Position numbers and translations under genes: made by a program | From: Thermoplasmata archaeon | GTDB lineage: Archaea > Thermoplasmatota > Thermoplasmata > Lutacidiplasmatales > UBA184 | NCBI GenBank assembly: GCA_035622275.1 | Contig: DASPVQ010000027.1 | Coordinates: 43,487-107,486, forward strand | Direction of reading: 5' to 3' | Length of the DNA: 64,000 bases | Shown: positions 44,035 to 52,058 of the stretch, piece after piece | How the letters are laid out: each line of letters opens with the position of its first letter | How positions within the stretch are numbered: the stretch's first letter is position 1 | The notes under the pieces: model-generated | Seen by the model: only the letters and a program-made list of their open reading frames with translations | What the model was told of the DNA's origin: nothing | Databases searched by the model: none

Positions 44035-44862
44035 ATGGGAACGGTCCTCGCCCCCCGGTCGGCACTCCGGTCCGCGGACGCGCTCGTCCGACGCCTCGCG
44101 GAGGGCGGGGGCGCCCTCGTGGCGCTCTCGGGCGGGGTCGACTCGTCCCTCGTCGCCTCGCTGGCGTGGGAAGCGCTCGGCCGGAGGTCCGTCGCCGTCA
44201 CCCTCGCCGGACCGGCGGTTGCCCCGCCCGAGGTCGCGCGCGCGGGTCGGGTGGCCCGATCGATCGGGATCGAGCACGTGGTGCTCTCCGTCGATCCGCT
44301 CTCCAACGCGGAGTACCGGGCGAACCCTCCGAACCGCTGCTACTTCTGTCGGTCGATCGAGACCTCCGTGCTCCGCGGGGAAGGGGAACGCCGCGAGGTG
44401 GCCCAGTACCTCGACGGGATCCAGGGGGACGACCTCGCGGTGGAGCGCCCCGGTCTCCGGGCCATGGACGCGGCGGGCTTCGACCATCCGCTGGCGTGGG
44501 CCGGCTGGGGCAAAGCGGAGGTCCGCCGCGTCGCGCGCGCCCGCGGCCTCGAGAACTGGGACGAGCCGTCGGATGCCTGCCTCGCGTCCCGGATCGCGCA
44601 CGGCGAGCCGATCTCCCGGGAGCTCCTGGATCGCATCGCGGCGGGCGAGGCGTGGATCCGCGCCCGGGGGTTCCGCCGGGTGCGGGTGCGCGTGAGCGCC
44701 GGCGCGGCCCGGATCGAGGTGGATCCGTTCGACGTCCCGCGCCTGACCACCGAGCCCCTCGCCTCGCAAGTCGTGCAGGCCATCGAGGGGCTCGGCTTCG
44801 CGCCCGTCCGCATCGACCCGCTCGGCTACCCGGTCGCCGCTCGCCGGCCGGCGGCGCGATGA
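44035..44862 (+). CDS. larE: LarE-type ATP-dependent sacrificial sulfur transferase
   Basis: A 275-residue PP-loop protein. It has VALSGGVDSSLVASLAW, PNRCYFCRS, LDGIQGDDLAVERPG, WGKAEVRRVARARGL and the active-site cysteine segment EPSDACLASRI. LarE donates sulfur from a cysteine to the nicotinic acid precursor of the nickel-pincer cofactor of lactate racemase (family knowledge). No larB, larC or larA appears in the window, so the cellular target here is open. The ATG at 44035 follows an AT-rich stretch. The stop overlaps uvrB by four nt. Confidence 0.88.
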   Translation: MGTVLAPRSALRSADALVRRLAEGGGALVALSGGVDSSLVASLAWEALGRRSVAVTLAGPAVAPPEVARAGRVARSIGIEHVVLSVDPLSNAEYRANPPNRCYFCRSIETSVLRGEGERREVAQYLDGIQGDDLAVERPGLRAMDAAGFDHPLAWAGWGKAEVRRVARARGLENWDEPSDACLASRIAHGEPISRELLDRIAAGEAWIRARGFRRVRVRVSAGAARIEVDPFDVPRLTTEPLASQVVQAIEGLGFAPVRIDPLGYPVAARRPAAR

Positions 44863-46898
44863 CGCTCGAGCGCGCCCGACCGAGCCCGCCCGAGCTGCCG
44901 GGGCGCTTCGAGCTCGAGACCGACCTCGTCCCCCAGGGCGACCAGCCGAAAGCGATCGATGAGCTCGTACGACGCGTGGAGCGTGGCGAGAAGTACGTCA
45001 CGCTCCTCGGCGTGACGGGCAGCGGCAAGACCTTCACGATGGCCCACGCGATCGCGCGCCTGCAGCGCCCGACGCTGGTCGTGAGCCCGAACAAGACGCT
45101 GGCGGCCCAGCTCGTGAGCGAGTTCCGCGCGCTGTTCCCCCGCAACGCCGTCGAGTACTTCGTGAGCTACTACGACTACTATCAGCCCGAGGCGTACGTC
45201 CCCCAGATCGACCTGTACGTCGAGAAGGACGCGTCGATCAACGAGGAGATCGACCGCCTTCGCCACCGCGCGACCCAGGCGCTGCTGACCCGGCGAGACG
45301 TCCTGATCGTCGCTTCGGTCAGCTGCATCTTCGGCCTCGGCTCGCCCGAGGACTACCGGGCCTCGGTGATCGAACTCGCCGTCGGGCAGAAGATCCTGCG
45401 GCAGGAGCTGTTGAGCGGCCTCGTCCGCATGAAGTACCGGCGCAACGACGTCGAGCTGAAGCGCGGGCGATTCCGGGTCCGCGGGGGCACCGTCGACGTG
45501 ATGGGGGCCGGCGAGACGATCCATCGCGTGGTCCTCGACGGGAGCGCGATCGGATCGATCTCCGAGCTCGACCCCGTCACGCAGGAGGATGTCCGAGACC
45601 TCGATCGCCTCGCGATCTTCCCGGCGACCCACTTCCTGACGATCGACGAGCGGATGCGCGGGATCCTCGCGGAGATCGGGCGGGAGAAGGAGGCGCGGGT
45701 CCGAGAGCTGCGGCGCGAGGAGAAGATCGTCGAGGCCCAGCGTCTCAACGGCCGCGTCGACTACGACCTCGAGATGATCCGCGAGACCGGCTACTGCTCG
45801 GGGATCGAGAACTACGCCCGGTACTTCTCCGGTCGCCGGCCCGGCGAGCCCCCGTACACGTTGATGGATTTCTTCCCGGACGATCGCTTGGTGTTCCTGG
45901 ACGAATCGCACGTCACGATCCCCCAGCTCCAGGGGATGTACAAGGGCGACCGCGCCCGCAAGGACAACCTCGTCGAGTTCGGCTGGCGCCTCCCGTCGTG
46001 CCGCGATAACCGGCCGCTCAAGTTCCCCGAGTTCCTCGAGCGCGCGCCCGAGCTCCTGTTCGTCTCCGCGACTCCGGGACCGTTCGAGCGGAAGGTCTCG
46101 AAGGGCCTCGTCGAGCAGGTCATCCGGCCGACCGGTCTGGTGGACCCGCCGGTCGAGGTCCGGCCCCTCAAGGGGCACATCGCCGACCTGATGGCCGAGC
46201 TCCGCCGGAGCGTCGAGTCCGGTGGGCGGGCGCTCGTCACCACGCTGACGAAAGCGACGTCCGAGGAGCTGTCGAACTACCTCGCCAACGCCGGCTTCCG
46301 GGTCCGGTACCTCCACTCCGAGGTCGAGACGCTCAAGCGAGTCGAGGTCCTCCGCGACCTGCGCGTCGGCCGGTTCGACGTCCTCGTCGGGATCAACCTG
46401 CTGCGAGAGGGGCTGGATCTCCCGGAGGTCAGCTTCGTGGCGATCCTGGACGCCGACAAGGAAGGGTACCTGCGCAGCGAGACGTCGATCGTGCAGACCG
46501 CGGGCCGCGCGAGCCGCAACGTCGAGGGCAAGGTCGTGCTGTACGCCGATCGCACGACCGGCTCGATGGCGCGCGCGATCGCGGAGATGACCCGCCGCCG
46601 GGAGAGCCAGCTCGCGTTCAACGCCGCGCACGGCATCGTGCCGGAGACCGTGGTCAAGGAGGTCCGATCGTTGCTCGCGCCGGAAGAGGAGGTCCCTTCC
46701 GGAGATCTGTCCGTGTCGGGCCTCGGCAAGCGCTGGAAGGACCGGATGCCGCTGCTGATCGCGAACCTGGAGGAGGAGATGCGCCTGGCCGCGGAGCGGC
46801 TCGACTTCGAGGAGGCGGCCCGGATCCGCGATCGGATCCGCTCGCTCAAGCGCGGGCCCGAGCCCGCCGCGCGCGCACATCCCGGGGCGACGGCCTGA
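44859..46898 (+). CDS. uvrB: Excinuclease ABC subunit UvrB
   Basis: A 679-residue damage-recognition helicase of bacterial-type nucleotide excision repair. It has Walker A LGVTGSGKTFTMAHA, the beta-hairpin SYYDYYQPEAYVPQIDLYVEKDASINEEIDRLRHRA, Walker B FLDESHVTIPQL, motif VI QTAGRASRN, and a C-terminal UVR domain LEEEMRLAAERLDFEEAARIR. UvrB is patchily distributed in archaea, which is consistent with ancient transfer. The ATGA overlap with larE is an unusual pairing. UvrA and UvrC are not in the window. Confidence 0.95.
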   Translation: MTLERARPSPPELPGRFELETDLVPQGDQPKAIDELVRRVERGEKYVTLLGVTGSGKTFTMAHAIARLQRPTLVVSPNKTLAAQLVSEFRALFPRNAVEYFVSYYDYYQPEAYVPQIDLYVEKDASINEEIDRLRHRATQALLTRRDVLIVASVSCIFGLGSPEDYRASVIELAVGQKILRQELLSGLVRMKYRRNDVELKRGRFRVRGGTVDVMGAGETIHRVVLDGSAIGSISELDPVTQEDVRDLDRLAIFPATHFLTIDERMRGILAEIGREKEARVRELRREEKIVEAQRLNGRVDYDLEMIRETGYCSGIENYARYFSGRRPGEPPYTLMDFFPDDRLVFLDESHVTIPQLQGMYKGDRARKDNLVEFGWRLPSCRDNRPLKFPEFLERAPELLFVSATPGPFERKVSKGLVEQVIRPTGLVDPPVEVRPLKGHIADLMAELRRSVESGGRALVTTLTKATSEELSNYLANAGFRVRYLHSEVETLKRVEVLRDLRVGRFDVLVGINLLREGLDLPEVSFVAILDADKEGYLRSETSIVQTAGRASRNVEGKVVLYADRTTGSMARAIAEMTRRRESQLAFNAAHGIVPETVVKEVRSLLAPEEEVPSGDLSVSGLGKRWKDRMPLLIANLEEEMRLAAERLDFEEAARIRDRIRSLKRGPEPAARAHPGATA

Positions 46899-46944
46899 GG
46901 CCGACCGGGCGGAGCGTCATATCCCGGGCGTACGTGGGGCGGCC

Positions 46945-47817
46945 GTGCCCGCGTCCCCACGAGCCCGCGCCGACCGCCATCGGGGGCTGGCGACGCTGCG
47001 GCGCCTCGGTGCGGTGAGCGACCTGTTGTTCCTCTTCGAGACCGAGGCGCATCCGATCTCCCAGCTCCGCGAGGCCGCCGAGCGCCTGGGCGTCTCGGTC
47101 CAGGCCGCCTCGCACACGTTCCGCAGCCTGCGCGGTCGCGGGCTCGTCGAGATCCGCGGGGGTCTCTACCGGCCCACGGTCCGGGGCGTCGACTGGCTGC
47201 ACGGGGCGCTCGGCAGCGTTCGCGACGATCTCGCCGAGCGACTCGACCGGTTGCACATCGTGCGGACCACCCGCGCGATCGCCGCGGCACCGCTGCGGTC
47301 CGGCGAGGCGGTGGCCCTCGAGATCGTCGACGGCCGGCTGACCGCCCGGCACGGTCCGGGCCGCGGGTCCCGCGGCCGGGCGCGATCGGCCGCCCGGGCG
47401 GGCGAGATCGTGGAGGTCGGCGAGCTCGCGGGCATCGTGCCGCTGCCGCTCGGCCACCTGTGGGTCGCGGCCGTGCCGGCCGATCGCCTCGGCGATCCGT
47501 CCCTGCGCCGGGATCTCGCGCGGGCCGTCGCCGCGGCGCCACCCGGCCTGCTCTTCGCGTTCGGCCTGGAGGCGGACCACCTGCTCGCACGGGTCCTCCC
47601 GCGCCGTCCCCGCATCCGCTTCGGCGTCGCGGCCGCGATCGCCGAGGCGACCCGCCTCGGCGTCGACTGCACCCTCGTGAGCGTGGATCGCGAGCTGCCG
47701 CGGGTGTTCGAGGCGCTCCGCGGTCCGGACGTGCCGCCGCTAGAGTTCTTGCCGATCGGCGGGGCCGGCGGTCGACCGGGGCGCGTTCGCCGCCAGCGCG
47801 TCCGCCACCGCGCGTAG
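46945..47817 (+). CDS. Winged-helix transcriptional regulator (COG1497-like)
   Basis: A 290-residue protein. Residues about 15-75 form a winged helix (GAVSDLLFLFETEAHPISQLREAAERLGVSVQAASHTFRSLRGRGLVEIR is the region, given as a span). A C-terminal sensing region follows, resembling archaeal COG1497-type regulators with VPLPLGHLWVAAVPADRL and IAEATRLGVDCTLVSVDRELP. GTG start; a TATA-like CATATCC at about 46918-46924 predicts a leaderless message. The 3' 78 nt overlap the convergent btuD. It may regulate that importer or uvrB, but nothing in the sequence proves it. Confidence 0.7.
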   Translation: MPASPRARADRHRGLATLRRLGAVSDLLFLFETEAHPISQLREAAERLGVSVQAASHTFRSLRGRGLVEIRGGLYRPTVRGVDWLHGALGSVRDDLAERLDRLHIVRTTRAIAAAPLRSGEAVALEIVDGRLTARHGPGRGSRGRARSAARAGEIVEVGELAGIVPLPLGHLWVAAVPADRLGDPSLRRDLARAVAAAPPGLLFAFGLEADHLLARVLPRRPRIRFGVAAAIAEATRLGVDCTLVSVDRELPRVFEALRGPDVPPLEFLPIGGAGGRPGRVRRQRVRHRA

Positions 47818-49068
47818 CGCCTCGGGCACGTCGCGCACCGTCCGAGCGCCCGCCGCGACCAGCGCGGAGCGCGCGGCCGTCGCGGCGCCGCCGATGAAAT
47901 CGATCGGGCGATCCGGCGGCGGTTCGAGGAGGATCGTCGGGATGCGCGGGACGAACGGCCGGAGGTCCTCGAGGTTCGCGAGGTTGGACGGACCGACCGG
48001 GAACGGCGCGACGACGATGGCGCGGGCCTCCTCGAGCAGGGCCCGATGGCGCGCCCGCGTCGCGTCGCTGAGCGGCGCGAACGGGGCCTCGACCGCCGCC
48101 ACGATCCCGAGGGCCTCTGCCGTCTCCGCGTCGGAGTCGAGCAGGTGGAGCGCGCCCGCGCTGACCCGGAAGCCCTCGTCGATCAGCGCGCGGAGGATCG
48201 GCGCGCCCGCGCCGCCGCCGCCCACGACGTGCACCGGACCGCGGCCGAGCGCCCCGGGAGCCGCCGGACCCTCGCTCACGAGCCGGCGCGGCAGGAGGTA
48301 CGGGAGCCCCGTCCGCTCGTCGACCCGCAGGTCCGCATCCACGCCCCAGACGCGGGCGAGGAGCTCCTCGGACAGCACCGTTCCGGGGGGCCCGTCCGCG
48401 ACCCGCCGGCCCCGGGAGAGCACGACGATCCGGTCGGCGTAGCGCGCGGCGAGGTTCAGGTCGTGGAGCGCGGCGACGACCGTGACGCCCTCGCGTCGGG
48501 CGAGCGAGCGCACCCGGCCGAGCAGGTCCAACTGGTGGGCGATGTCGAGGTGCGTGGTGGGCTCGTCGAGCAGGAGCAGCGGGGCGCCCTGGGCGAGCGC
48601 GCGCGCGAGGATTGCCCGCTGCCGCTCCCCGCCGCTGATCGACAGGAGGCCATCGTCCGCCCGGTCGGCGAGGCCGACGTCCGAGAGCGCGCGCTGGGCG
48701 AGCGCCCGGTCCGCCGCCGTGTCCCGGTCGAGGAAGTGGTGGTAGGCGTAGCGGCCGTAGAGGACGTACTGCGCGAGGGGCACGTCGTCGCGCACCGATT
48801 CGCTCTGCGGGACCCAGGCGACGCGTCGCGCCCGCTCCCGGATCGGGAGCGCATCGACGGGGGCCCCGAACAGCCGCACGCGACCGGCGTCCGGGACCTG
48901 GAAGCCGAGGATCGCGCGGAGGAGTGTCGTCTTGCCCGAGCCGTTCGGCCCGGTGAGCGCGACGAACTCGCCCCGCGCGACCTCGAGATCGACCGCGTGG
49001 AGGGCCCGGCGGCCGTCGAAGCTCACCGAGAGGTCGGCGACGTCGATCGCGCGGGCCGCCGCCATCAT
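47740..49068 (-). CDS. btuD: BtuD-like ABC transporter ATP-binding protein with C-terminal extension
   Basis: A 442-residue ATPase of a FecCD-type importer. The ABC domain shows LTGPNGSGKTTLLRAI, VPQSESVRDD, the signature LSISGGERQR and LLLLDEPTTHLDI. About 170 residues follow the ABC domain; VHVVGGGGAGAPILRALIDEGFRVSAGALH is the main block of this extension, which resembles that of halobacterial BtuD proteins. ATG at 49068 overlaps the permease stop by four nt. The role in cobalamin versus siderophore import is uncertain. Confidence 0.85.
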   Translation of the reverse strand: MMAAARAIDVADLSVSFDGRRALHAVDLEVARGEFVALTGPNGSGKTTLLRAILGFQVPDAGRVRLFGAPVDALPIRERARRVAWVPQSESVRDDVPLAQYVLYGRYAYHHFLDRDTAADRALAQRALSDVGLADRADDGLLSISGGERQRAILARALAQGAPLLLLDEPTTHLDIAHQLDLLGRVRSLARREGVTVVAALHDLNLAARYADRIVVLSRGRRVADGPPGTVLSEELLARVWGVDADLRVDERTGLPYLLPRRLVSEGPAAPGALGRGPVHVVGGGGAGAPILRALIDEGFRVSAGALHLLDSDAETAEALGIVAAVEAPFAPLSDATRARHRALLEEARAIVVAPFPVGPSNLANLEDLRPFVPRIPTILLEPPPDRPIDFIGGAATAARSALVAAGARTVRDVPEALRAVADALAANAPRSTAGPADRQEL

Positions 49069-49931
49069 CCGGCCCCCATCGGGCTCGACCGTCGCTGGCG
49101 GTAGAGCAGGTACAGGAAGAACGGGACGCCGCTGAACGCGGTGAAGATGCCGATCGGCAGCAGCGAGGTCGGGAACGCGAGGTACGACGCGTCGCTGGAG
49201 GCGAGGAGGAACAGGCCGCCGAAGACGGCCGCGCCGGGAAGGACGACGCGGTAGTCGCTGCCGAAGAGGCGCCGCACGATGTGCGGCGAGACGAGGCCGA
49301 CGAAACCGATGATCCCCGTGAAGGCCACGGCGGCGCCCGTGAGCAGCGCGGCGAGGAGGAGGACGCGCTGACGGACCCGAGCGGCGTCGACGCCCGCGCT
49401 CTGGGCGACGTCCGAGCCCAGCTGGAGCAGATTGAGCTCGCGACCGTGCAGGGCGAGCAGGGTCCCCAGCACGAGGACCGCACCGAGCACCAGCCCGTCG
49501 ACCGGCCAGTCCGCGAGCCCGAGACTCCCGAGCAGCCAGAACGTCACCTGCTCGCTGCCGACCGGATTGTACAGCAGCACCAGCGAGAGGACCGCCGAGA
49601 GCAGGTTCGCGATCGCCACGCCGGTCAGGAGCAGCGTCTCGACCGATCCGTAGCGACCCCTCGCGACGGCAAGGACGACGAGCCCCGTGGCGCTGGCGCC
49701 GAGGAAGGCGAACAGGGGAAGGTAGAGCTCCGCGTTCGCCTCGCCGATCCGGTAGACGTACAGCACCGCCGCCCCGAGGGTGCCGCCACTCGAGATCCCC
49801 AGCAGGAACGGATCGGCCAGCGGGTTGCGGAAGACGCCCTGGAGCGCGCCTCCCGAGAGCCCGAGCGCCGCGCCGACCAGGAGCGCGAGCAGCACCTCCG
49901 GCAGGTAGAGGTCCCAGACGATGAACGTCAA
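49065..49931 (-). CDS. btuC: BtuC/FecCD-type permease; annotated N-terminus incomplete
   Basis: A permease with at least seven helices in this span: LPEVLLALLVGAALGLSGGALQGVFRNPLADPFLLGISSGG is the hallmark region (given as a span), with later GIIGFVGLVSPHIVRRLFG and the ATPase-contact helix. The listed TTG at 49931 is the only canonical start, but the same frame upstream encodes a clear first helix (AVALAVGGVALVLVSSL) and a loop with the family's residues back to about 50115. That region has no ATG, GTG or TTG, so either a noncanonical start or an indel near 50105-50115 (an ATG at 50115 lies in the other frame) is likely. Sandwiched between btuF and btuD. Confidence 0.8.
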   Translation of the reverse strand: MTFIVWDLYLPEVLLALLVGAALGLSGGALQGVFRNPLADPFLLGISSGGTLGAAVLYVYRIGEANAELYLPLFAFLGASATGLVVLAVARGRYGSVETLLLTGVAIANLLSAVLSLVLLYNPVGSEQVTFWLLGSLGLADWPVDGLVLGAVLVLGTLLALHGRELNLLQLGSDVAQSAGVDAARVRQRVLLLAALLTGAAVAFTGIIGFVGLVSPHIVRRLFGSDYRVVLPGAAVFGGLFLLASSDASYLAFPTSLLPIGIFTAFSGVPFFLYLLYRQRRSSPMGAG

Positions 49932-50166
49932 CCGCCCGCAGTCGGTCGGTCCGACGCCGGTGCCGGCGCACGCCGACGGGAAGAGGTAGCCGTGGCTGAG
50001 CTGGTGGAGGAGGATCTGGAAGCCGAGGCGCGGCGCGATGTCGGGTAGGCCGATCAGCGACGAGACGAGGACGAGCGCGACCCCGCCGACGGCGAGCGCG
50101 ACGGCAGCCGGCCATCGCCGCCGGGCGGCGACCGCCGCCGCGCCCGTCCGTCCCGCCCCCGTCCCC

Positions 50167-51189
50167 CTATCCCGTCCCCGGATAAAACGCGGCCTGGAGC
50201 GCGGGGAGCCCGTCGAGGATCATCGTCGGGTCGGGCTCGGTGAGCCAGTTGGAATCCAGCCCGGTGAGGTTGCCGTTGATGACGGCGCCGAAGCTCGACC
50301 AGTCCGGTCCCGCGGCGTAGGTACTCTCGTTGAGGCCGAAGCCGACCCCGTAGACGATCAGTTGCGGGTCGTCGGTCAGCACCTGCGACGGGGAGAGCTC
50401 CGGGTAGGGCGTGGTCGCCGAAGCGCTGATGCTCGCGCCGCCCGCGACCTCGATGAGCGACGTGCCGAACGTGCCGGGCCCGAACGACCAGTAGCCGGAG
50501 GGGTCGACGGAGTAGGTGATCAGCACGGTCGGCAGGGTGAACTGGTTCGACGTGAAGTTGGTCGCGTTGTAGAGCGCGCCGGCGAGCTCGGCGTTCAGGC
50601 TGTTGGCCACCGCGCCGGCGCCGAAGATCTCCCCGACGAGGCTGTCGTCGACCAGGATGCCACTGAGCGTCGGCGGTTGCAACATCACGACCGGGATGCC
50701 CAGGTTGTCGGTGATCTGGAGGACCTCCGGGATCGAGACGATCGTGGCCGCGAGGACGAGCTGGGGGTCGAGCGCGGCCAGGGTGGACGGGGCGAACTCC
50801 GGTCCGATCTGCACGCACATCGACGACGAGAGCTGCCAGAGCTGGATCTGGTCCGGCGAGTAGTCCTCGGCGAGCCCTCCGTCCGCGGCGGCGTAGCAGT
50901 CGACGCCCACGACATGGCTGCGGAGCCCGAGGCGGTAGACGATATCCATGATGCTCGGGCCCAGCACGACGATCCGGGCCGGGTCGTAGGGGACGGTGAC
51001 GCTCCGCCCGAGGTCATCGGTGAGATGCAACGAGCCGGGGGGGCCGGCCACCGTCGCCGGCCGGGTCGAGTAGTAGGCCGCGGTGGCCGCGACCGCGACG
51101 CCCGCGACCACGACGAGCAGCACTGCGACCACAGCGAGCGACGCACGACGGGGGGCCGCGACAGGGACCGGCGGATCGTTCAATGACAT
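50167..51189 (-). CDS. btuF: BtuF-like substrate-binding protein
   Basis: A 340-residue extracytoplasmic binding protein with an N-terminal signal anchor (LAVVAVLLVVVAGVAVAATA). The periplasmic-binding fold shows LTDDLGRSVTVPYDPARIVVLGPSIMDIVYRLGLRSHVVGVD, the classic opening of BtuF/FhuD-type proteins (given as a span). ATG at 51189 with a TATA box at 51211-51220 (minus strand). It is the first gene of the btuF-btuC-btuD operon. The ligand may be cobalamin, haem or siderophore. Confidence 0.85.
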   Translation of the reverse strand: MSLNDPPVPVAAPRRASLAVVAVLLVVVAGVAVAATAAYYSTRPATVAGPPGSLHLTDDLGRSVTVPYDPARIVVLGPSIMDIVYRLGLRSHVVGVDCYAAADGGLAEDYSPDQIQLWQLSSSMCVQIGPEFAPSTLAALDPQLVLAATIVSIPEVLQITDNLGIPVVMLQPPTLSGILVDDSLVGEIFGAGAVANSLNAELAGALYNATNFTSNQFTLPTVLITYSVDPSGYWSFGPGTFGTSLIEVAGGASISASATTPYPELSPSQVLTDDPQLIVYGVGFGLNESTYAAGPDWSSFGAVINGNLTGLDSNWLTEPDPTMILDGLPALQAAFYPGTG

Positions 51190-51210
51190 GAGAATCAGGA
51201 CAAATACCAT

Positions 51211-51220
51211 TTCAAATAAG
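51211..51220 (-). promoter_or_regulatory. TATA box of the btuFCD operon
   Basis: CTTATTTGAA on the minus strand, about 27 nt before the btuF ATG; predicts a leaderless message. The AT-rich patch stands out in this GC-rich genome. Confidence 0.65.
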
Positions 51221-51317
51221 GATTGCGCGCGCGACGTGTCGGACGGACGTCGTATCGGCGCGCGCCCACCGGACCACAACAAACGCTATCTTTCCCGGGC
51301 CTCCCGGGGAGATCGGA

Positions 51318-51481
51318 GGGAGCATAGGCTAACTTGGCAGACCAGCGGGCTCCAGTCAGGGTGACCGATCGGTCCCCTGCACACTGAACGGGTCTGCGGA
51401 GGGGCGCGTCGCGCCCCCGTGACGAGTGACTGGAGCGCGCGGAGAGACCCGCATATGGGGGTTCAAATCCCCCTGCTCCCA
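51318..51481 (+). tRNA. tRNA-Trp (CCA anticodon) with intron 51356-51446
   Basis: The acceptor strand GGGAGCA (51318-51324) pairs perfectly with TGCTCCC (51474-51480), followed by discriminator A (51481). The T-arm is GGGGG-TTCAAAT-CCCCC (51457-51473). The anticodon stem is GCGGG (51345-51349) with CCCGC (51448-51452), and the anticodon loop starts C-T-CCA-G, giving anticodon CCA at 51352-51354. The D-stem has one C-A mismatch. The intron is inserted at the canonical 37/38 position. The 3' CCA is only partly encoded (discriminator followed by CC). This spans most of the 401-nt gap between btuF and the VOC gene. Confidence 0.93.
51356..51446 (+). other. tRNA-Trp intron, bulge-helix-bulge
   Basis: A 91-nt intron. 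The splice sites form a bulge-helix-bulge: central helix CUCC (51350-51353) with GGAG (51441-51444), 5' bulge A-G|U (51354-51356) and 3' bulge A-G|A (51445-51447), each cleaved after its second nucleotide. The intron also folds a hairpin CAGGG-U-GACC/GGUC-CCCUG (51357-51379) and a second one (51401-51417). The segment at 51428-51436 is perfectly complementary to 51350-51358, which would mask the anticodon loop instead of the splice helix. Confidence 0.8.
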
Positions 51482-51560
51482 CCTCTCCCCGCGCGCTCCG
51501 TCCACCCCGCGTGGGCCCGGTGACCCGTCGGCACCCCGGCCTTGCCGCGCGAGGGGCCGA

Positions 51561-51570
51561 TTCAAATAAT
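51561..51570 (+). promoter_or_regulatory. TATA-like box of the VOC gene at 51591
   Basis: TTCAAATAAT lies about 25 nt before the GTG start, predicting a leaderless message. Confidence 0.5.
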
Positions 51571-51590
51571 CCGGCGTCGAAGCGGCCGGC

Positions 51591-51992
51591 GTGCTGGAGT
51601 ACACCGGCATCCGGGTGCGGGACCTCGAGCGGTCCGTCCGCTTCTACACCGACGGGCTCGGCCTGCGCCGCGGTCCGACCGGCCGGATGGCCGCGGGCGG
51701 GACGTGGCAGGAGCTGAACGACCCCGAGACCGGGGCGGTCCTCGAGCTCAACTTCTACCCGGGCGAGCCCCCGTACCGCGAGGGGGACGAGCTCGACCAC
51801 CTCGGGTTCCGCGTCGACGACCTCGAGGCCGCCGTGCGACGGCTCGAGCGGCTCGGGGCGCGCGTGCGGATTCCCTCGTTCGCGGAGGGTGACACCCGCC
51901 TGGCCTTCCTGTCGGACCCGGACGGGGTCTGGATCGAGCTGTTCGAGCGCCGGGCCGACGACGTGCCCCCGACCTCGCGGGGCGGGGGCTAG
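51591..51992 (+). CDS. VOC (glyoxalase-like) superfamily protein
   Basis: A 133-residue VOC protein. It has the start LEYTGIRVRDLERSVRFYTDGLGLRRG, then LNDPETGAVLELNFYPG, DELDHLGFRVDDLEAAV and the closing DPDGVWIELFE, which supplies the metal-ligand Glu. It is paralogous to the VOC protein at 21725 in architecture. GTG start; TATA at 51561-51570. The tail is Gly-rich and short. Confidence 0.8.
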   Translation: MLEYTGIRVRDLERSVRFYTDGLGLRRGPTGRMAAGGTWQELNDPETGAVLELNFYPGEPPYREGDELDHLGFRVDDLEAAVRRLERLGARVRIPSFAEGDTRLAFLSDPDGVWIELFERRADDVPPTSRGGG

Positions 51993-52016
51993 CCGGTGCC
52001 CGTGTCGCTGGACCGA

Positions 52017-52027
52017 GCTAAATAAGG
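52017..52027 (+). promoter_or_regulatory. TATA box of the flippase gene at 52059
   Basis: GCTAAATAAGG sits about 37 nt upstream of the GTG start at 52059 and is one of the best TATA matches in the window, with a short predicted leader. Confidence 0.65.
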
Positions 52028-52058
52028 GGAAGGGGCCGCCTCGTAGCCTCGGCCGATC

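Noticed and set aside
51356..51446. Complete C/D box guide RNA in the tRNA-Trp intron
   Set aside because: Candidate boxes are present but not at guide spacing, and only one antisense segment was found; kept as a finding rather than as an annotated feature.
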